The translations under genes and the position numbers were made by a program. This document shows positions 17,619 through 28,147 of a stretch of DNA of 64,000 bases, piece by piece. Each line of letters begins with the position of its first letter. Positions within the stretch are counted from its first letter, which is position 1. Origin of the DNA: Lysinibacillus capsici (GTDB taxonomy: Bacteria > Bacillota > Bacilli > Bacillales_A > Planococcaceae); NCBI RefSeq assembly GCF_003367505.1, contig NZ_PXXX01000010.1, positions 124,001 through 188,000 on the forward strand. The letters are read 5' to 3'. The notes under the pieces were generated by a model. The model searched no databases. It was not told where the DNA came from and saw only the letters and a list, made by a program, of their open reading frames with translations.

Positions 17619-18125
17619 TTATTTAACTAGAGAATTTGCTTTAGCTGGACCAATCATTAAATAGCCATCTTGTTCTTGTACTTCAAATTCATCCAACGGA
17701 CCTAGAGGCGGTGTACCTGCAATGTTTTTCCCGTTTTTCTCATAACGTCCTGCGTGGCATGGACAGAAGAATTGACCTGGGTGTGCAGAATCTCCATTCC
17801 AGTCAACCATACATCCTAAATGCTTACAAACAGGTGAAAGGGCAATGATTTGATCGCCACTTTTATAAACCCAAGCTACATCTGTAACCTGTGATTTATA
17901 CCATGCATCCACTTGTTCATATGAAAAGTCCACTTTTACAGGCTCTTCAGTCAAGTCAGCGATTTTATGCTCTGTTTTTACAAAATCCCCACCCTCATGC
18001 TTTTGTAGCACAGGATCAATTGCAAAGCGAAGCATTGGCATTAGCATACCTGCCGCCATAAATCCACCTACACCAGTAAGAGTATAACTTAGAAATTGAC
18101 GACGTGAAACTCGATTATTACTCAT
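17619..18125 (-). CDS. qcrA: Menaquinol:cytochrome c reductase, Rieske iron-sulfur subunit
   Basis: 168 aa. Twin-arginine-type N-terminus SRRQFLSY followed by one membrane helix (TGVGGFMAAGMLMPML). The [2Fe-2S] cluster site is CKHLGC (about 116-121) and CPCHAGRYEKNG (about 134-145). AGAGGGGGG precedes the ATG. It is exported folded and takes the first electron from menaquinol. First gene of the operon behind a good sigma-A promoter. Confidence 0.97.
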   Translation of the reverse strand: MSNNRVSRRQFLSYTLTGVGGFMAAGMLMPMLRFAIDPVLQKHEGGDFVKTEHKIADLTEEPVKVDFSYEQVDAWYKSQVTDVAWVYKSGDQIIALSPVCKHLGCMVDWNGDSAHPGQFFCPCHAGRYEKNGKNIAGTPPLGPLDEFEVQEQDGYLMIGPAKANSLVK

Positions 18126-18198
18126 TATTTTCCCCCCTCTAACTTAAAGGTCAGTCCAACGGACATACTTTTACAAATAGTAATACTAGGACATATAT

Positions 18199-18227
18199 AT
18201 GATATATCAAGTCCATAGCTTGGTCAA
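18199..18227 (-). promoter_or_regulatory. Predicted sigma-A promoter of qcrABC
   Basis: TTGACC (18222-18227), 17-bp spacer, TATCAT (18199-18204) on the minus strand, about 75 bp before the qcrA ATG. Confidence 0.65.
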
Positions 18228-18279
18228 TATAGCATTCTGTGGAAAGCTGGAGAATGTGAACATTTATTGAAACTAATTG

Positions 18280-18729
18280 TTAAATCTGTGCCCATTTAGT
18301 CGAAAGCATTGGAATCACTTGTCGCAATTGATCTTCTAGAATGGATTTTTTCACACTGGCATCCATACTTTCTAAAGGAATCGCTGGTAACCAAATCATA
18401 TTGACTATCTCTCCACTCTTTGTCCAATAATGGTCACAAGTAATGAAGAACACATGCTTAAATCCAGCATTATGTAATTGTGCTTCTAATTGCTGTGGTA
18501 AATCGTCGTTTTTTAAAGTTGTCATATAAGAAAATGGTGGCATGACTAGTAGTCGACCTTTAAACTGCTGCTCTATAAAAGAAGTTAAAGACATGACAAA
18601 ATCTACCTCGGCACCACTTTGTTTCATTTTTTCAGAAGAGAGATCAATGGATACAAGTGGAACAACCGCGGTATCAATAAAATCTTTTTGTGCCATAAAC
18701 GATGTTACATCGTTTGCATTAAAATACAT
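18280..18729 (-). CDS. ypiF: YpiF, DUF2487 protein
   Basis: 149 aa soluble protein of unknown function, recognised from position just upstream of qcrA and from its sequence (MYFNANDVTSFMAQKDFIDT, LLVMPPFSYMTT, HVFFITCDHYWT). AAAGGAGG lies upstream of the ATG. The conserved location suggests some role around the cytochrome complex, but no motif supports a mechanism. Confidence 0.85.
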   Translation of the reverse strand: MYFNANDVTSFMAQKDFIDTAVVPLVSIDLSSEKMKQSGAEVDFVMSLTSFIEQQFKGRLLVMPPFSYMTTLKNDDLPQQLEAQLHNAGFKHVFFITCDHYWTKSGEIVNMIWLPAIPLESMDASVKKSILEDQLRQVIPMLSTKWAQI

Positions 18730-18870
18730 TCAACAAACCTCCTTTTATCGCAAAATAAAAATGTCCTTTTCCACTCTTCAATAGGATACCCAATTAAAAG
18801 TGAAAACAATCATTCACTAGTAATGTTACCATATTGAAATGGATAAAGGACATTCAATTTTTACCTATAA

Positions 18871-19428
18871 TTAACGTAAATTAGCCGTTTCCTTCAATGC
18901 TTGTAACAAATTAGACAATTCATAAAATCGCACTTCATCTCCCTGGTCGAGGGCTTCATCAATTTGTGCAAGTAATTTCTCTTCTTGGAATACGAGTAAG
19001 CTATTGGAAAGCAGCTCTTCTGCCAGTACACGATCTTTTTCACTGACGAGCAGTGTTTCTGGCATATAAGGGTTTTCTTCAAGAACTGCTAAGTATTGTG
19101 CACTTGGTGGTATATTAGGAAAATTCAATTGTATATACATATCTTCTTGTTCATGTAAGCGTAAATCATGGAAAGACTTCTCAGCATCTGCCGTCATCAC
19201 ATTGCCTTTATAGAAACGAAAAGGCACACCAGTTGAGTCTACTGTTGACATCACCATTGCCCTAGGACAATAGTGAGCTTCTTCCACAAAACGGATTCTT
19301 TTTAACAAGTCATCATTACTTAATAGGTAATTTAAAATCCATACACACTCACGACGTTTCAATTGATAATTTTTTAAAAACCATCGAACAAATGCTTTTT
19401 TATCAACAACTGATACAGAAGCAGTCAT
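18871..19428 (-). CDS. ypiB: YpiB, UPF0302 family
   Basis: 185 aa from the ATG at 19428, with AGGAGGGA 6 nt upstream. N-terminal UPF0302 part (RWFLKNYQLKRRECVWILNYLL; CPRAMVMST; GVPFRFYKG) and a C-terminal IDEAL-type helix (LLAQIDEALDQGDEVRFYEL), as in Bacillus YpiB. The IDEAL region is a short helix also found in other Bacillales proteins. Function unknown; it lies 14 bp after the ypiA stop, so the two are co-transcribed. Confidence 0.9.
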   Translation of the reverse strand: MTASVSVVDKKAFVRWFLKNYQLKRRECVWILNYLLSNDDLLKRIRFVEEAHYCPRAMVMSTVDSTGVPFRFYKGNVMTADAEKSFHDLRLHEQEDMYIQLNFPNIPPSAQYLAVLEENPYMPETLLVSEKDRVLAEELLSNSLLVFQEEKLLAQIDEALDQGDEVRFYELSNLLQALKETANLR

Positions 19429-19442
19429 ACCCACTCCCTCCT

Positions 19443-20711
19443 TTACTCAAATTCTAAGGTTTCTAACTTCTCCTGCCACTCTGGTTCACCCGGTTGAATG
19501 TTGATTAATTGTCCAAGAACCTCTTTTGCCTCTGAACGCTTTCCTTCTTCTAATAAGAAGTAAACATATTTTTCTAAAAATGTTGCGTCTTCCTTAAAAT
19601 CATTATATGCCAAACGGTAAAATTCGTATGCACGGTCGTACAATTCTAAATTTTCATATGCCTCTGCCGCAAAAGGATATAAAGTGCTCCATTCAAAATC
19701 ATTTTGCTGTAATGTCTCAAATAACTCGATTACATCCTCATGGCGCTCCTGTTGTCCAAACACTGAAATAAGTGCTAGTACCGCTTCCATATATTCAGGA
19801 TCGAGCGCTATAGCTTCTCTCAGATGTTGCTCAGCTTCTTCAGGCAAACCATTTTTCAATGCCATTTTACCAGCGAATAAATAAAGCGATTTATCATATT
19901 CATCACGCTTTAACCCCTCTTGAATGGCAGCATAAGCTTTTTGATTATCCTCTGTCATTGCATAGCTTTCCGCAAGCAATAAATAGGCTGAGAAGTAATC
20001 AGGATCTAATTCTTTCAATTCCTCTAGTTGTTTAATAGCCATCTCGTATTTTTGTGACTGGAAGGCTGAATAAGCAGCTCCAAATAAAATATCGGGCTTT
20101 ACTTCATCTTCAAGGGCTTTGACATAATAATCAAATGCCGTCTCATAGGCTGCACCTGCACGATAAACCTCCGCTAGTCGTTCGACAAGTTGAATACCAG
20201 CAAATTCATTTTGCTGCTCATATAAGTCCTCATACAGTCTTGCTGCCTCTAAAAAACGACCTGTTTCAAATAAAAGTTCTGCTTTCGCAAAATGTAATAA
20301 TGGCTCGTCTGGTAAAATCGCTAATGCTTCATTTATACGCTTTTCTGCAACCTCAAATAACCCTTGCATTTGATAATAATCAGCTAAAACCAATAACGCT
20401 TGTGGATATTCTGGGGAGGTTTCTTCAATTTCTAATAATAAATCTAATGCTTCATCTTCATTACCAAGCTCCATTAGGACATTGGCACGATCTATTTTTA
20501 ACTGTGCTTCTTCTGGGAATAAAAATTGTAAATGCTCCAGCACACGGTCAGCTTCCTTCATGTACCCATACTGCATAAAAATCTCAGCAAGTGCATAGAT
20601 CTCCTCGGGTAGCTCCTTCATTAAAAATGATTCTAGTAGCTGATCTATTAATGCTAAATCCCCTTGTTCAAGTGCTTGCATCATTTCAGTCATCGCATTG
20701 TTCACAGTCAT
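19443..20711 (-). CDS. ypiA: YpiA, tetratricopeptide-repeat protein
   Basis: 422 aa, acidic, composed almost wholly of TPR helices: ALAEIFMQYGYMKEADRVLE, ALLVLADYYQMQGLFEVAEK, RLAEVYRAGAAYETAFDYYV, AYLLLAESYAMTEDNQKAYA and others every 34 residues. No catalytic domain is visible, so it is likely a protein-protein scaffold. The start at 20711 has AGGTGA close by; a GTG two codons later is an alternative. A terminator separates it from aroA, so ypiA-ypiB is probably its own transcript. Confidence 0.9.
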   Translation of the reverse strand: MTVNNAMTEMMQALEQGDLALIDQLLESFLMKELPEEIYALAEIFMQYGYMKEADRVLEHLQFLFPEEAQLKIDRANVLMELGNEDEALDLLLEIEETSPEYPQALLVLADYYQMQGLFEVAEKRINEALAILPDEPLLHFAKAELLFETGRFLEAARLYEDLYEQQNEFAGIQLVERLAEVYRAGAAYETAFDYYVKALEDEVKPDILFGAAYSAFQSQKYEMAIKQLEELKELDPDYFSAYLLLAESYAMTEDNQKAYAAIQEGLKRDEYDKSLYLFAGKMALKNGLPEEAEQHLREAIALDPEYMEAVLALISVFGQQERHEDVIELFETLQQNDFEWSTLYPFAAEAYENLELYDRAYEFYRLAYNDFKEDATFLEKYVYFLLEEGKRSEAKEVLGQLINIQPGEPEWQEKLETLEFE

Positions 20712-20767
20712 TCACCTATTCTTTCGTTGATACCTTTATGCTACAAAACATTTACCTCTGAAACAAG

Positions 20768-20794
20768 AAAAAACTCCCCAAAAGCTTGGAGAGC
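20768..20794 (-). terminator. Terminator of the aro operon
   Basis: G/C-rich imperfect stem (20774-20794) followed on the minus strand by six U (20768-20773), just after the aroA stop. Confidence 0.8.
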
Positions 20795-20807
20795 CTCTCT
20801 TTAATTG

Positions 20808-22094
20808 TTACCTCACTGCCTCAATATGCTCAAAGAACGATGGGTAGGATACAGCAATACATTGTGCATCATCTAGTGCAACAGCTCCGTCTGTTATTAA
20901 AGCTGCAACTGCACCCATCATGCCGATTCGATGATCACCATATGTTTGAAGGTTTGCTCCTTTTAAAGACGTTGGTCCCTCAATAATCATCCCATCTTCT
21001 GTTGCTTCGATTTGGGCACCAAGTTTCTTCAATTCAGTCACAACAGCCGTGATACGGTCAGTCTCCTTCACCTTTAGCTCCTCGGCATCTTTAATGATCG
21101 TTTGACCATGTGCTTGCGTAGCGAGTAATGCAAGAATTGGAATTTCGTCAATTAAACGAGGAATAATGTCTCCCTCAATTATTGTACCAGTTAAAGAAGA
21201 TGTCGCGATTTGGATTGTTGCTGTCGGTTCAGCTTGATTATCATCATTCGGCGTTACCGTCATCGTGGCGCCCATTTTTTCCAGCACCTCTATAATGCCA
21301 TCACGTGTTGGATTAATGCCCACATTATTTAGTGTTAGCTGACTATTTTTGCAAATGGCTCCTGCCACTAAGAAAAAGGCAGCCGATGATATATCTCCTG
21401 GCACAGAAACATGCGTACCATTGAGAGCTTGTCCTCCTTCAATCGATACTACGCCATTATCTACTTCTACATGTGCACCAAATTGACGCAGCATTCGCTC
21501 TGTATGATCTCTCGAAACATCCATTTCTCTAACAATAGTTGTTCCTTCAGCACGCAAGCCCGCTAGTAAAATAGCAGATTTCACCTGTGCACTTGCTACA
21601 GGCATCTTGTAATCAATGGCTTGTAATTTTGTACCTTGAATGGCTAGCGGTGTATATTGCCCGTCTGCACGCCCTGTAATTTGTGCACCCATCTGACGCA
21701 GTGGATCTATAACACGGCGCATTGGTCGTTTTCCAATGGATGCATCTCCTGTCATGACAGAGTGAACAGTAGAACCAGCTAAAATGCCTAGCATTAAGCG
21801 TGTTGTTGTACCAGAGTTACCCGTATATAACACTTCTGTCGGCTCCTGCCAGCCATCCATCCCTGGACTATGAATGGTTACATTTGTCCCTTCCACCTCA
21901 ATCTGAACGCCAAGTTTCTGGAAGCAATCAATTGTACTTAAACAATCTTCACCTAGTAAAAAGCCCTCTACGGTCGTTGTTCCACTAGCAATGGCGCCAA
22001 ACATCACAGAGCGATGAGATACAGACTTATCGCCTGGAACAGTTAAAGAGCCCTGTAAAGAAGGCTTGTTGTATTGCAATACTTTTTCACTCAT
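20808..22094 (-). CDS. aroA: 3-phosphoshikimate 1-carboxyvinyltransferase (EPSP synthase)
   Basis: 428 aa from the ATG at 22094, with GGAGG 11 nt upstream; the longer frame begins at a TTG overlapping that site. Motifs: [20 protein letters not shown] (residues 20-39, PEP/shikimate site), [15 protein letters not shown] with [18 protein letters not shown], and YGDHRIGMM. The first motif carries Ala at the position after GAI, as in many class II (less glyphosate-sensitive) enzymes. It is the sixth step of the shikimate pathway and the last gene of the aro operon (called aroE in B. subtilis). Confidence 0.96.
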   Translation of the reverse strand: MSEKVLQYNKPSLQGSLTVPGDKSVSHRSVMFGAIASGTTTVEGFLLGEDCLSTIDCFQKLGVQIEVEGTNVTIHSPGMDGWQEPTEVLYTGNSGTTTRLMLGILAGSTVHSVMTGDASIGKRPMRRVIDPLRQMGAQITGRADGQYTPLAIQGTKLQAIDYKMPVASAQVKSAILLAGLRAEGTTIVREMDVSRDHTERMLRQFGAHVEVDNGVVSIEGGQALNGTHVSVPGDISSAAFFLVAGAICKNSQLTLNNVGINPTRDGIIEVLEKMGATMTVTPNDDNQAEPTATIQIATSSLTGTIIEGDIIPRLIDEIPILALLATQAHGQTIIKDAEELKVKETDRITAVVTELKKLGAQIEATEDGMIIEGPTSLKGANLQTYGDHRIGMMGAVAALITDGAVALDDAQCIAVSYPSFFEHIEAVR

Positions 22095-22121
22095 GAACTT
22101 TATTCCCTCCAATATGAAGAT

Positions 22122-22149
22122 AGAAAGCGCCGAAATGCCGACGCTTTCT
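22122..22149 (-). other. Intercistronic hairpin between tyrA and aroA
   Basis: Arms AGAAAGCG (22122-22129) and CGCTTTCT (22142-22149), with further CG pairing inside. No U-run follows, so it is more likely a processing or stability element than a terminator. Confidence 0.55.
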
Positions 22150-22153
22150 TATG

Positions 22154-23251
22154 CTAAGAAATATACGTTTCGAAATTTGCTCGTTTTTGAATACAGGCTG
22201 CAGCACGTTCGCGATCATTTTCACTTTGGAAGCTAATGACTAGAATACCGAAAACATCTTCTCGTGATTCAACGATGCGAAGATTCGTAATACTAATTGC
22301 TTCATCTGCTAAAAAGCCCGTCACTTCAGAAATAACACCTGGATAGTCAGGAACATCAACATATAGATCGAATGGTGTATACATAGCCCCTGCACTAATC
22401 GGTAATTCATCTCTCAGTTCTTTGGCAACTGCAAAATAGTTTTCAATATCCTGTGAAGAACCCTCCATCAGCAGTTCCTTAATGCGTGTCATTTCTTTTT
22501 CCCAGCCATCTAATTGCGTGAGGAGTTCCTCGCGATTTTGCAGCGTAATATCTCGCCATAAGATGGGATTGGAAGAGGCGATTCGTGTCACATCACGAAA
22601 CCCTCCTGCGGCAAGAGAACGTGTCATTGGGTACTCTCCATTTTCGCCGCCTAATTGATGAACAAGTGAGGCCGCAATAACATGCGGAAAATGACTCACC
22701 ACCGCTGTCATGTGATCATGCTCACTGGCAGATACACTGACTACTTTTGCATGGGTAAATTTCAGCAAACTTTCAAGCTGTGCCATATGAACAATTTCTT
22801 CCCCAGCAAGTGGCGTAAGCATGTAATATGCGTTTTCAAAAAGATGCGCCTTAGCAGCCAGCACACCACTTTTATGAGACCCCGCCATTGGATGTCCACC
22901 AATAAACGTTATGCCAAGTTCTCGTAATTCGCTGGCTTTTTGCATAATTAATTTTTTTGTACTTCCTGTATCTGTTACGATGACTTTATTTTTCAAGGGC
23001 CATGATTTTAATTGCTCCATCCAATCCAGTGTTGCATTAACGGGCGTACCGAAGATAATAACGTCAACCTCAGCCGCAACAGCCAGTGGATCTGCGACAA
23101 TCTCATGCACAATATTTAATGTTTTCGCATGCTCGCGTGTTTGTGCGTCCATGTCGTAGCCAATAATTTTTGTTTCTGGTGCTTTTTGCAAAGCAAGGGC
23201 AATAGAACCTCCGATCAATCCTAGCCCTATAACGAGTACTTTGCGTGTCAT
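22154..23251 (-). CDS. tyrA: Prephenate dehydrogenase with ACT domain
   Basis: 365 aa. NAD-binding loop VIGLGLIGGSIALAL (residues 6-20), DTGSTK, GGHPMAGSHKSG (catalytic His), HFPHVIAASLV, and a C-terminal ACT domain (DLYVDVPDYPGVISEVTGFL). It makes 4-hydroxyphenylpyruvate for tyrosine; the ACT domain usually gives tyrosine feedback. ATG overlaps the hisC stop by 4 nt. Confidence 0.96.
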   Translation of the reverse strand: MTRKVLVIGLGLIGGSIALALQKAPETKIIGYDMDAQTREHAKTLNIVHEIVADPLAVAAEVDVIIFGTPVNATLDWMEQLKSWPLKNKVIVTDTGSTKKLIMQKASELRELGITFIGGHPMAGSHKSGVLAAKAHLFENAYYMLTPLAGEEIVHMAQLESLLKFTHAKVVSVSASEHDHMTAVVSHFPHVIAASLVHQLGGENGEYPMTRSLAAGGFRDVTRIASSNPILWRDITLQNREELLTQLDGWEKEMTRIKELLMEGSSQDIENYFAVAKELRDELPISAGAMYTPFDLYVDVPDYPGVISEVTGFLADEAISITNLRIVESREDVFGILVISFQSENDRERAAACIQKRANFETYIS

Positions 23252-24348
23252 GCAAATACCCCTTGTTGTTTTAACACTTCATCAAGTTGGCTAAGCAATG
23301 CTGCATTTTGAGCCTCTGTTCCAATTGTCACACGGATAAATCCTGGTAAGCCTAATGCATTACCACTGCGCACGATAAAGCCTCTTTTCATCAGCTCTTG
23401 GAAAACAACATCACTATCAGCATGGGTATCAAAGAAAATAAAGTTTGTATCAGATGGGAAGTATTTTAAATTATGCTTTTCACAAAATTCTACATATTGT
23501 TTTTTGCCTTTTTCATTGGCCTCACGGCAGGCTTCAATATAATCTTGGTCACTGAGGGCAATGGCAGCAACAGCTTGACTTAAGATTGTATTATTGAATG
23601 GTGCGCGCACAGGATCAAGCTTAGCAATAACATCAGGTTGGCCAATAGCATAGCCTACGCGGAACGAAGCTAAGCCATATGCTTTAGAGAATGTACGCAG
23701 TAAAAGCACATTCGGATACTCATTAATGATTGGTAACGTATCCTTGTGGTCTGGATGTGTAACATATTCAATGTATGCCTCATCAAGCACGACAAGGACA
23801 TCGCTTGGAACCTTTGCAAGAAAGGCACGCAATGCAGCATCAGGAATGACAACTCCTGTAGGATTATTTGGACTACATACCCAAACAATAGAAGTTTGGT
23901 CATCAATTGCAGCCAACATTGCCTCTAGATCATGTGCTCCATCTTGACAAGGCACTTTACGTACTTCAGCACCTTCAATTTCAGCATTGTGCCAGTATTG
24001 AGAGAAGGAAGGGTCGGCCATAACCGTGTTTACCCCTGGATACAACAGAGCACGAGTAATAATAGCAATGATGTCATCAGAGCCGTTACCAAAAAGAAGC
24101 TGTGTTTCTTTCACACCTAGATGATTTGCCACAGCAGTACGTAGGTTTTGGGCATAGCCATCTGGATAAAGTGCATGATTCACTGCATTATTTTGTAAAT
24201 AAGCTGTTACCTTAGGTGAGCACCCGAATGGATTTTCATTCGATGCCAATTTAATAACTTCCTTTAAGCCATATTCACGTTGTACTTCTTCAATTGGTTT
24301 ACCTGGCTTATATGCTTGCATACCGTCCAATTGTTGTTTCCACTTCAT
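23248..24348 (-). CDS. hisC: Histidinol-phosphate / aromatic aminotransferase
   Basis: 366 aa class I/II PLP enzyme. LASNENPFGCSPKV near residue 35, FGNGSDD, VWVCSPNNPTGV, VVLDEAYIEY, and the Lys motif RTFSKAYGLASFRVGYA. In B. subtilis this gene also lies in the aromatic cluster and serves both histidine and tyrosine/phenylalanine transamination. GAGGAG precedes the ATG. It overlaps tyrA by 4 nt and follows aroH by 18 bp; the trp genes that lie between them in B. subtilis are absent. Confidence 0.95.
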   Translation of the reverse strand: MKWKQQLDGMQAYKPGKPIEEVQREYGLKEVIKLASNENPFGCSPKVTAYLQNNAVNHALYPDGYAQNLRTAVANHLGVKETQLLFGNGSDDIIAIITRALLYPGVNTVMADPSFSQYWHNAEIEGAEVRKVPCQDGAHDLEAMLAAIDDQTSIVWVCSPNNPTGVVIPDAALRAFLAKVPSDVLVVLDEAYIEYVTHPDHKDTLPIINEYPNVLLLRTFSKAYGLASFRVGYAIGQPDVIAKLDPVRAPFNNTILSQAVAAIALSDQDYIEACREANEKGKKQYVEFCEKHNLKYFPSDTNFIFFDTHADSDVVFQELMKRGFIVRSGNALGLPGFIRVTIGTEAQNAALLSQLDEVLKQQGVFA

Positions 24349-24366
24349 CTAAAACATCTCCTCTAC

Positions 24367-24735
24367 TTATTTAGCCTGAGCCAAATCTGGTCTTAATTTC
24401 ACTGCATCATTGAGATACAAGTGCTTTACATCTTTTTGGGCAACCTCTACGTTTGCATGTATTAATACACGAATACATAATGGTAATGCTTCTGGCACAT
24501 CCATTTCATGTGTACACATAACAGGGACATATTGCCAGCCATCCATCAAGCGTACTGCACGAGCAGGAAATGCTGAGGTAATATCTGGCGTTGTTGAAAT
24601 GAGGATCGATGCGATATCATCAATGTCCACATTATTTGCTGCCACAACCTCACGCACTAATCTTGCTGTCTCATCCCATACAAGCTCTGGCTTGTCAGAT
24701 TCAATTGTTATTGCTCCTCTAAGTCCACGAATCAT
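24367..24735 (-). CDS. aroH: Chorismate mutase, AroH class
   Basis: 122 aa monofunctional enzyme, trimeric pseudo-alpha/beta-barrel type. Active-site residues line up with the B. subtilis enzyme offset by one: Arg6 (LRGAIT), Cys74 and Glu77 (VMCTHEMDVP), Arg89 (LCIRVL). It turns chorismate into prephenate, feeding tyrA. Its ATG overlaps the aroB stop by 4 nt. Confidence 0.97.
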   Translation of the reverse strand: MIRGLRGAITIESDKPELVWDETARLVREVVAANNVDIDDIASILISTTPDITSAFPARAVRLMDGWQYVPVMCTHEMDVPEALPLCIRVLIHANVEVAQKDVKHLYLNDAVKLRPDLAQAK

Positions 24736-25823
24736 ACAAGCACCTCCGCTAATAACTGTCTATATTCAGCATCTATTTCTTGGCATTCTTCTAAATCAAT
24801 AGCTTTGACAAAAGGCTTTCCAATTTTCTCCAAAAGAACAAATTGTAAAATGCCATATTCCGCTTTTTTATCTTTCATTAGGTAGCTAGATAATTGTTCA
24901 AATGAATAATCACTCACAGCCTTAAAAGGATAGCCGTTTTTTATCGCAAACTGTAAAAAGGATTGGGTGAACGTTCGATCAATTTCTCCATATCGTTCAC
25001 TCAATAGAAGACAATAGACGAGTCCAATCATAACCGCCTCACCATGAGCCACTTTGCCATAACCCGCAGCTGCCTCAATTGCATGCCCATATGTATGGCC
25101 TAGGTTTAAAAACTTTCGAACGGATTGCTCTGTTTCGTCCTCAGCAACAATTTGTGCTTTCACTTCAATTCCTTTTTTTAGTTGCTTTGCTAGTTCATTT
25201 TGATTAAAATGGATCACCGAATCTCCTGTCATTAATTCCTCCAGCCAGTTCGGGTCAGAAATCATGGCATGCTTAATTAACTCTGCTGTTCCCGAACGTA
25301 CCTCACGCTCTGATAAACTTTCTAAAAGAGCTGTATCATATATCACGCCTTCTGGCTGATAAAATGCGCCAATCATATTTTTTCCTAGTGGATGATTAAT
25401 GGCAGTTTTTCCACCAACTGCGGAATCATGCGCTAGAATAGTCGTTGGAATTTGAATAAACGGAATCCCACGCATATAGGTTGCCGCAACAAAACCTGTT
25501 AAATCGCCAACTGCTCCTCCTCCAAAAGCAAAAATGAAGGATTTTCTGGAGCATTTTTGCTCTAATAAAAATGTTTGAGCAGCATTGTATTGATCAAAGG
25601 TTTTGCACGCTTCTCCACCTGGCAAAATAAAGACCTCAAAGTGGTACGGGAAATTTGCTTTGAAGTACTCTCCCTGTGCTGCCCAAACATTGACATCAGT
25701 AAACACAAAGAGCTTATCCGCTTTTTGAAGTTTATCAGCAAATGCCTCCACAGCTTCAGTTAGAAATTGATGCCCAAGAACAACTTCATATTGATGCGAT
25801 TTTGTTGCTACTGGTACACGCAT
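24732..25823 (-). CDS. aroB: 3-dehydroquinate synthase
   Basis: 363 aa NAD/metal enzyme, second step of the shikimate pathway. Motifs: LPGGEACKTF, FGGGAVGDLTGFVAATYMRG (residues 100-119), IPTTILAHDSAVGGKTAINH, NLGHTYGHAIEA and HGEAVMIG (zinc histidines). Lies 3 bp after aroC and overlaps aroH. Confidence 0.97.
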   Translation of the reverse strand: MRVPVATKSHQYEVVLGHQFLTEAVEAFADKLQKADKLFVFTDVNVWAAQGEYFKANFPYHFEVFILPGGEACKTFDQYNAAQTFLLEQKCSRKSFIFAFGGGAVGDLTGFVAATYMRGIPFIQIPTTILAHDSAVGGKTAINHPLGKNMIGAFYQPEGVIYDTALLESLSEREVRSGTAELIKHAMISDPNWLEELMTGDSVIHFNQNELAKQLKKGIEVKAQIVAEDETEQSVRKFLNLGHTYGHAIEAAAGYGKVAHGEAVMIGLVYCLLLSERYGEIDRTFTQSFLQFAIKNGYPFKAVSDYSFEQLSSYLMKDKKAEYGILQFVLLEKIGKPFVKAIDLEECQEIDAEYRQLLAEVLV

Positions 25824-25826
25824 AAC

Positions 25827-27008
25827 TTAGAACCCCTTTGTATATTGACGATGCTCGTCAATTTGAGCTTGTAATTGTGGTAGTTGATCACTATGGAATT
25901 GCTCTAAAATTGCATTCGCTATTTCCCAGGCAATAACATGTTCTGCAACTACAGACGCTGCTGGTACTGCGCAGCTATCAGAGCGCTCAACACTCGCTTT
26001 AAACGGCTCTTTTGTTTCAATATCTACACTTTGTAATGGTTTATATAAAGTAGGAATTGGCTTCATCACACCACGTACAACAATTGGCATACCTGTTGAC
26101 ATACCGCCTTCTAAGCCACCAAGTCGATTGGTTGCACGAGTATAACCTTCTTCTTCAGACCAGATGATTTCATCGTGTACTTCAGAACCTTTTCGACGTG
26201 CCATTTCAAAGCCAAGTCCAAACTCTACTCCTTTAAATGCATTTATAGATAGCATAGCAGCAGCAAGCTTTGCATCCAGCTTACGATCATAATGTACATA
26301 AGAACCTACACCTGCTGGCATGCCTTCTACAATGACTTCTACAACACCACCGATCGAATCGCCGGCCTTTTTCGCTTCATCAATTGCCTCAACCATTTTC
26401 GCAGAGGCGATTGGATCTACACAGTAGCAAGGATCCGCTTCGACAATTGCACGAATTTCTTCTGTTGTTTTTCCTTCTATTAAAGAAGTATCGGCTTTAA
26501 TTCCCACTATCTCTGTAACATGTGCAACAATGGAAATGCCTAGTTCATTAAGTAACGCCTTTGCCACAGACCCAACTGCTACTCGTACAGTTGTTTCACG
26601 CGCAGAGGAGCGCTCTAATACATTCCTTAAATCACGGTGACCATATTTCATGCCTCCAACTAAATCTGCATGACCTGGTCGAGGACGTGAGATTTGACGC
26701 TTGATATCTTCAGGATTGATATCATCAGCTAGTGGCTCTGCTCCCATAATTTTAGTCCAGTGCTTCCAGTCATCATTTGTGACAACGAGTGCAACAGGAG
26801 ATCCAAGTGTCTGACCATGACGAACACCAGCTACAATCTCCACTGTATCTGTTTCGATTTGCATGCGGCGCCCACGTCCATGACCTCCTTGGCGACGTTT
26901 TAAATCATGATTAATTTTTTCTGCTGTAATGGGTAAGAGTGACGGTAAACCCTCAATAATTGTCGTTAATTGGGGTCCATGAGACTCACCTGCTGTTAAG
27001 TAACGCAT
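25827..27008 (-). CDS. aroC: Chorismate synthase
   Basis: 393 aa from the ATG at 27008, with GGGAG 9 nt upstream; the longer frame starts at a GTG two codons earlier. Motifs: [71 protein letters not shown] and [12 protein letters not shown]. It requires reduced FMN and converts EPSP to chorismate, the branch point for aromatic amino acids, folate and menaquinone. First gene of the operon (aroF in B. subtilis), with an extended -10 promoter upstream. Confidence 0.97.
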   Translation of the reverse strand: MRYLTAGESHGPQLTTIIEGLPSLLPITAEKINHDLKRRQGGHGRGRRMQIETDTVEIVAGVRHGQTLGSPVALVVTNDDWKHWTKIMGAEPLADDINPEDIKRQISRPRPGHADLVGGMKYGHRDLRNVLERSSARETTVRVAVGSVAKALLNELGISIVAHVTEIVGIKADTSLIEGKTTEEIRAIVEADPCYCVDPIASAKMVEAIDEAKKAGDSIGGVVEVIVEGMPAGVGSYVHYDRKLDAKLAAAMLSINAFKGVEFGLGFEMARRKGSEVHDEIIWSEEEGYTRATNRLGGLEGGMSTGMPIVVRGVMKPIPTLYKPLQSVDIETKEPFKASVERSDSCAVPAASVVAEHVIAWEIANAILEQFHSDQLPQLQAQIDEHRQYTKGF

Positions 27009-27049
27009 AAACACTTTCTCCCTTCAACTCGCTAAAGTATGTATTTTTC

Positions 27050-27055
27050 ACTATA
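27050..27055 (-). promoter_or_regulatory. Predicted extended -10 promoter of the aro operon
   Basis: TATAGT on the minus strand preceded by TGT (extended -10); no good -35. It lies about 40 bp ahead of the aroC ATG. Confidence 0.5.
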
Positions 27056-27174
27056 ACATATATTCTTTAAAAAAACAGTCCTTTTACGAATGTCTTTTAA
27101 GTAGTTACCATTTTCATAGATCTAAATGTGAATATTCTGAATGAAAGTTATAAAAAACACCTAGCTAAATTTTA

Positions 27175-27214
27175 TAAAAAATACGCCTTTGCTTATGATA
27201 AGCGAAAAGCGTAT
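27175..27214 (-). terminator. Terminator of cheR
   Basis: Arms starting ATACGC (27181) and ending GCGTAT (27214), with inner TTGCTT/AAGCGA pairing, then six U on the minus strand (27175-27180). It lies 75 bp past cheR. Confidence 0.82.
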
Positions 27215-27289
27215 GAATTATCTATGTTTAATGCTTGGTCAACTTTATGTACAATTGTGTCATTTGTACAAAGCTTTTCATCCATATTA

Positions 27290-28090
<801 letters not shown>

Positions 28091-28147
28091 TTACCATTAT
28101 AGCGGAAAAGTCCCAATCCTGAAATAGTCTTTCTCATGTATGCAAAT

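Noticed and set aside
22122..22149. Terminator inside the aro operon
   Set aside because: The stem has no U-run, and tyrA and aroA have the usual operon order, so transcription probably continues.
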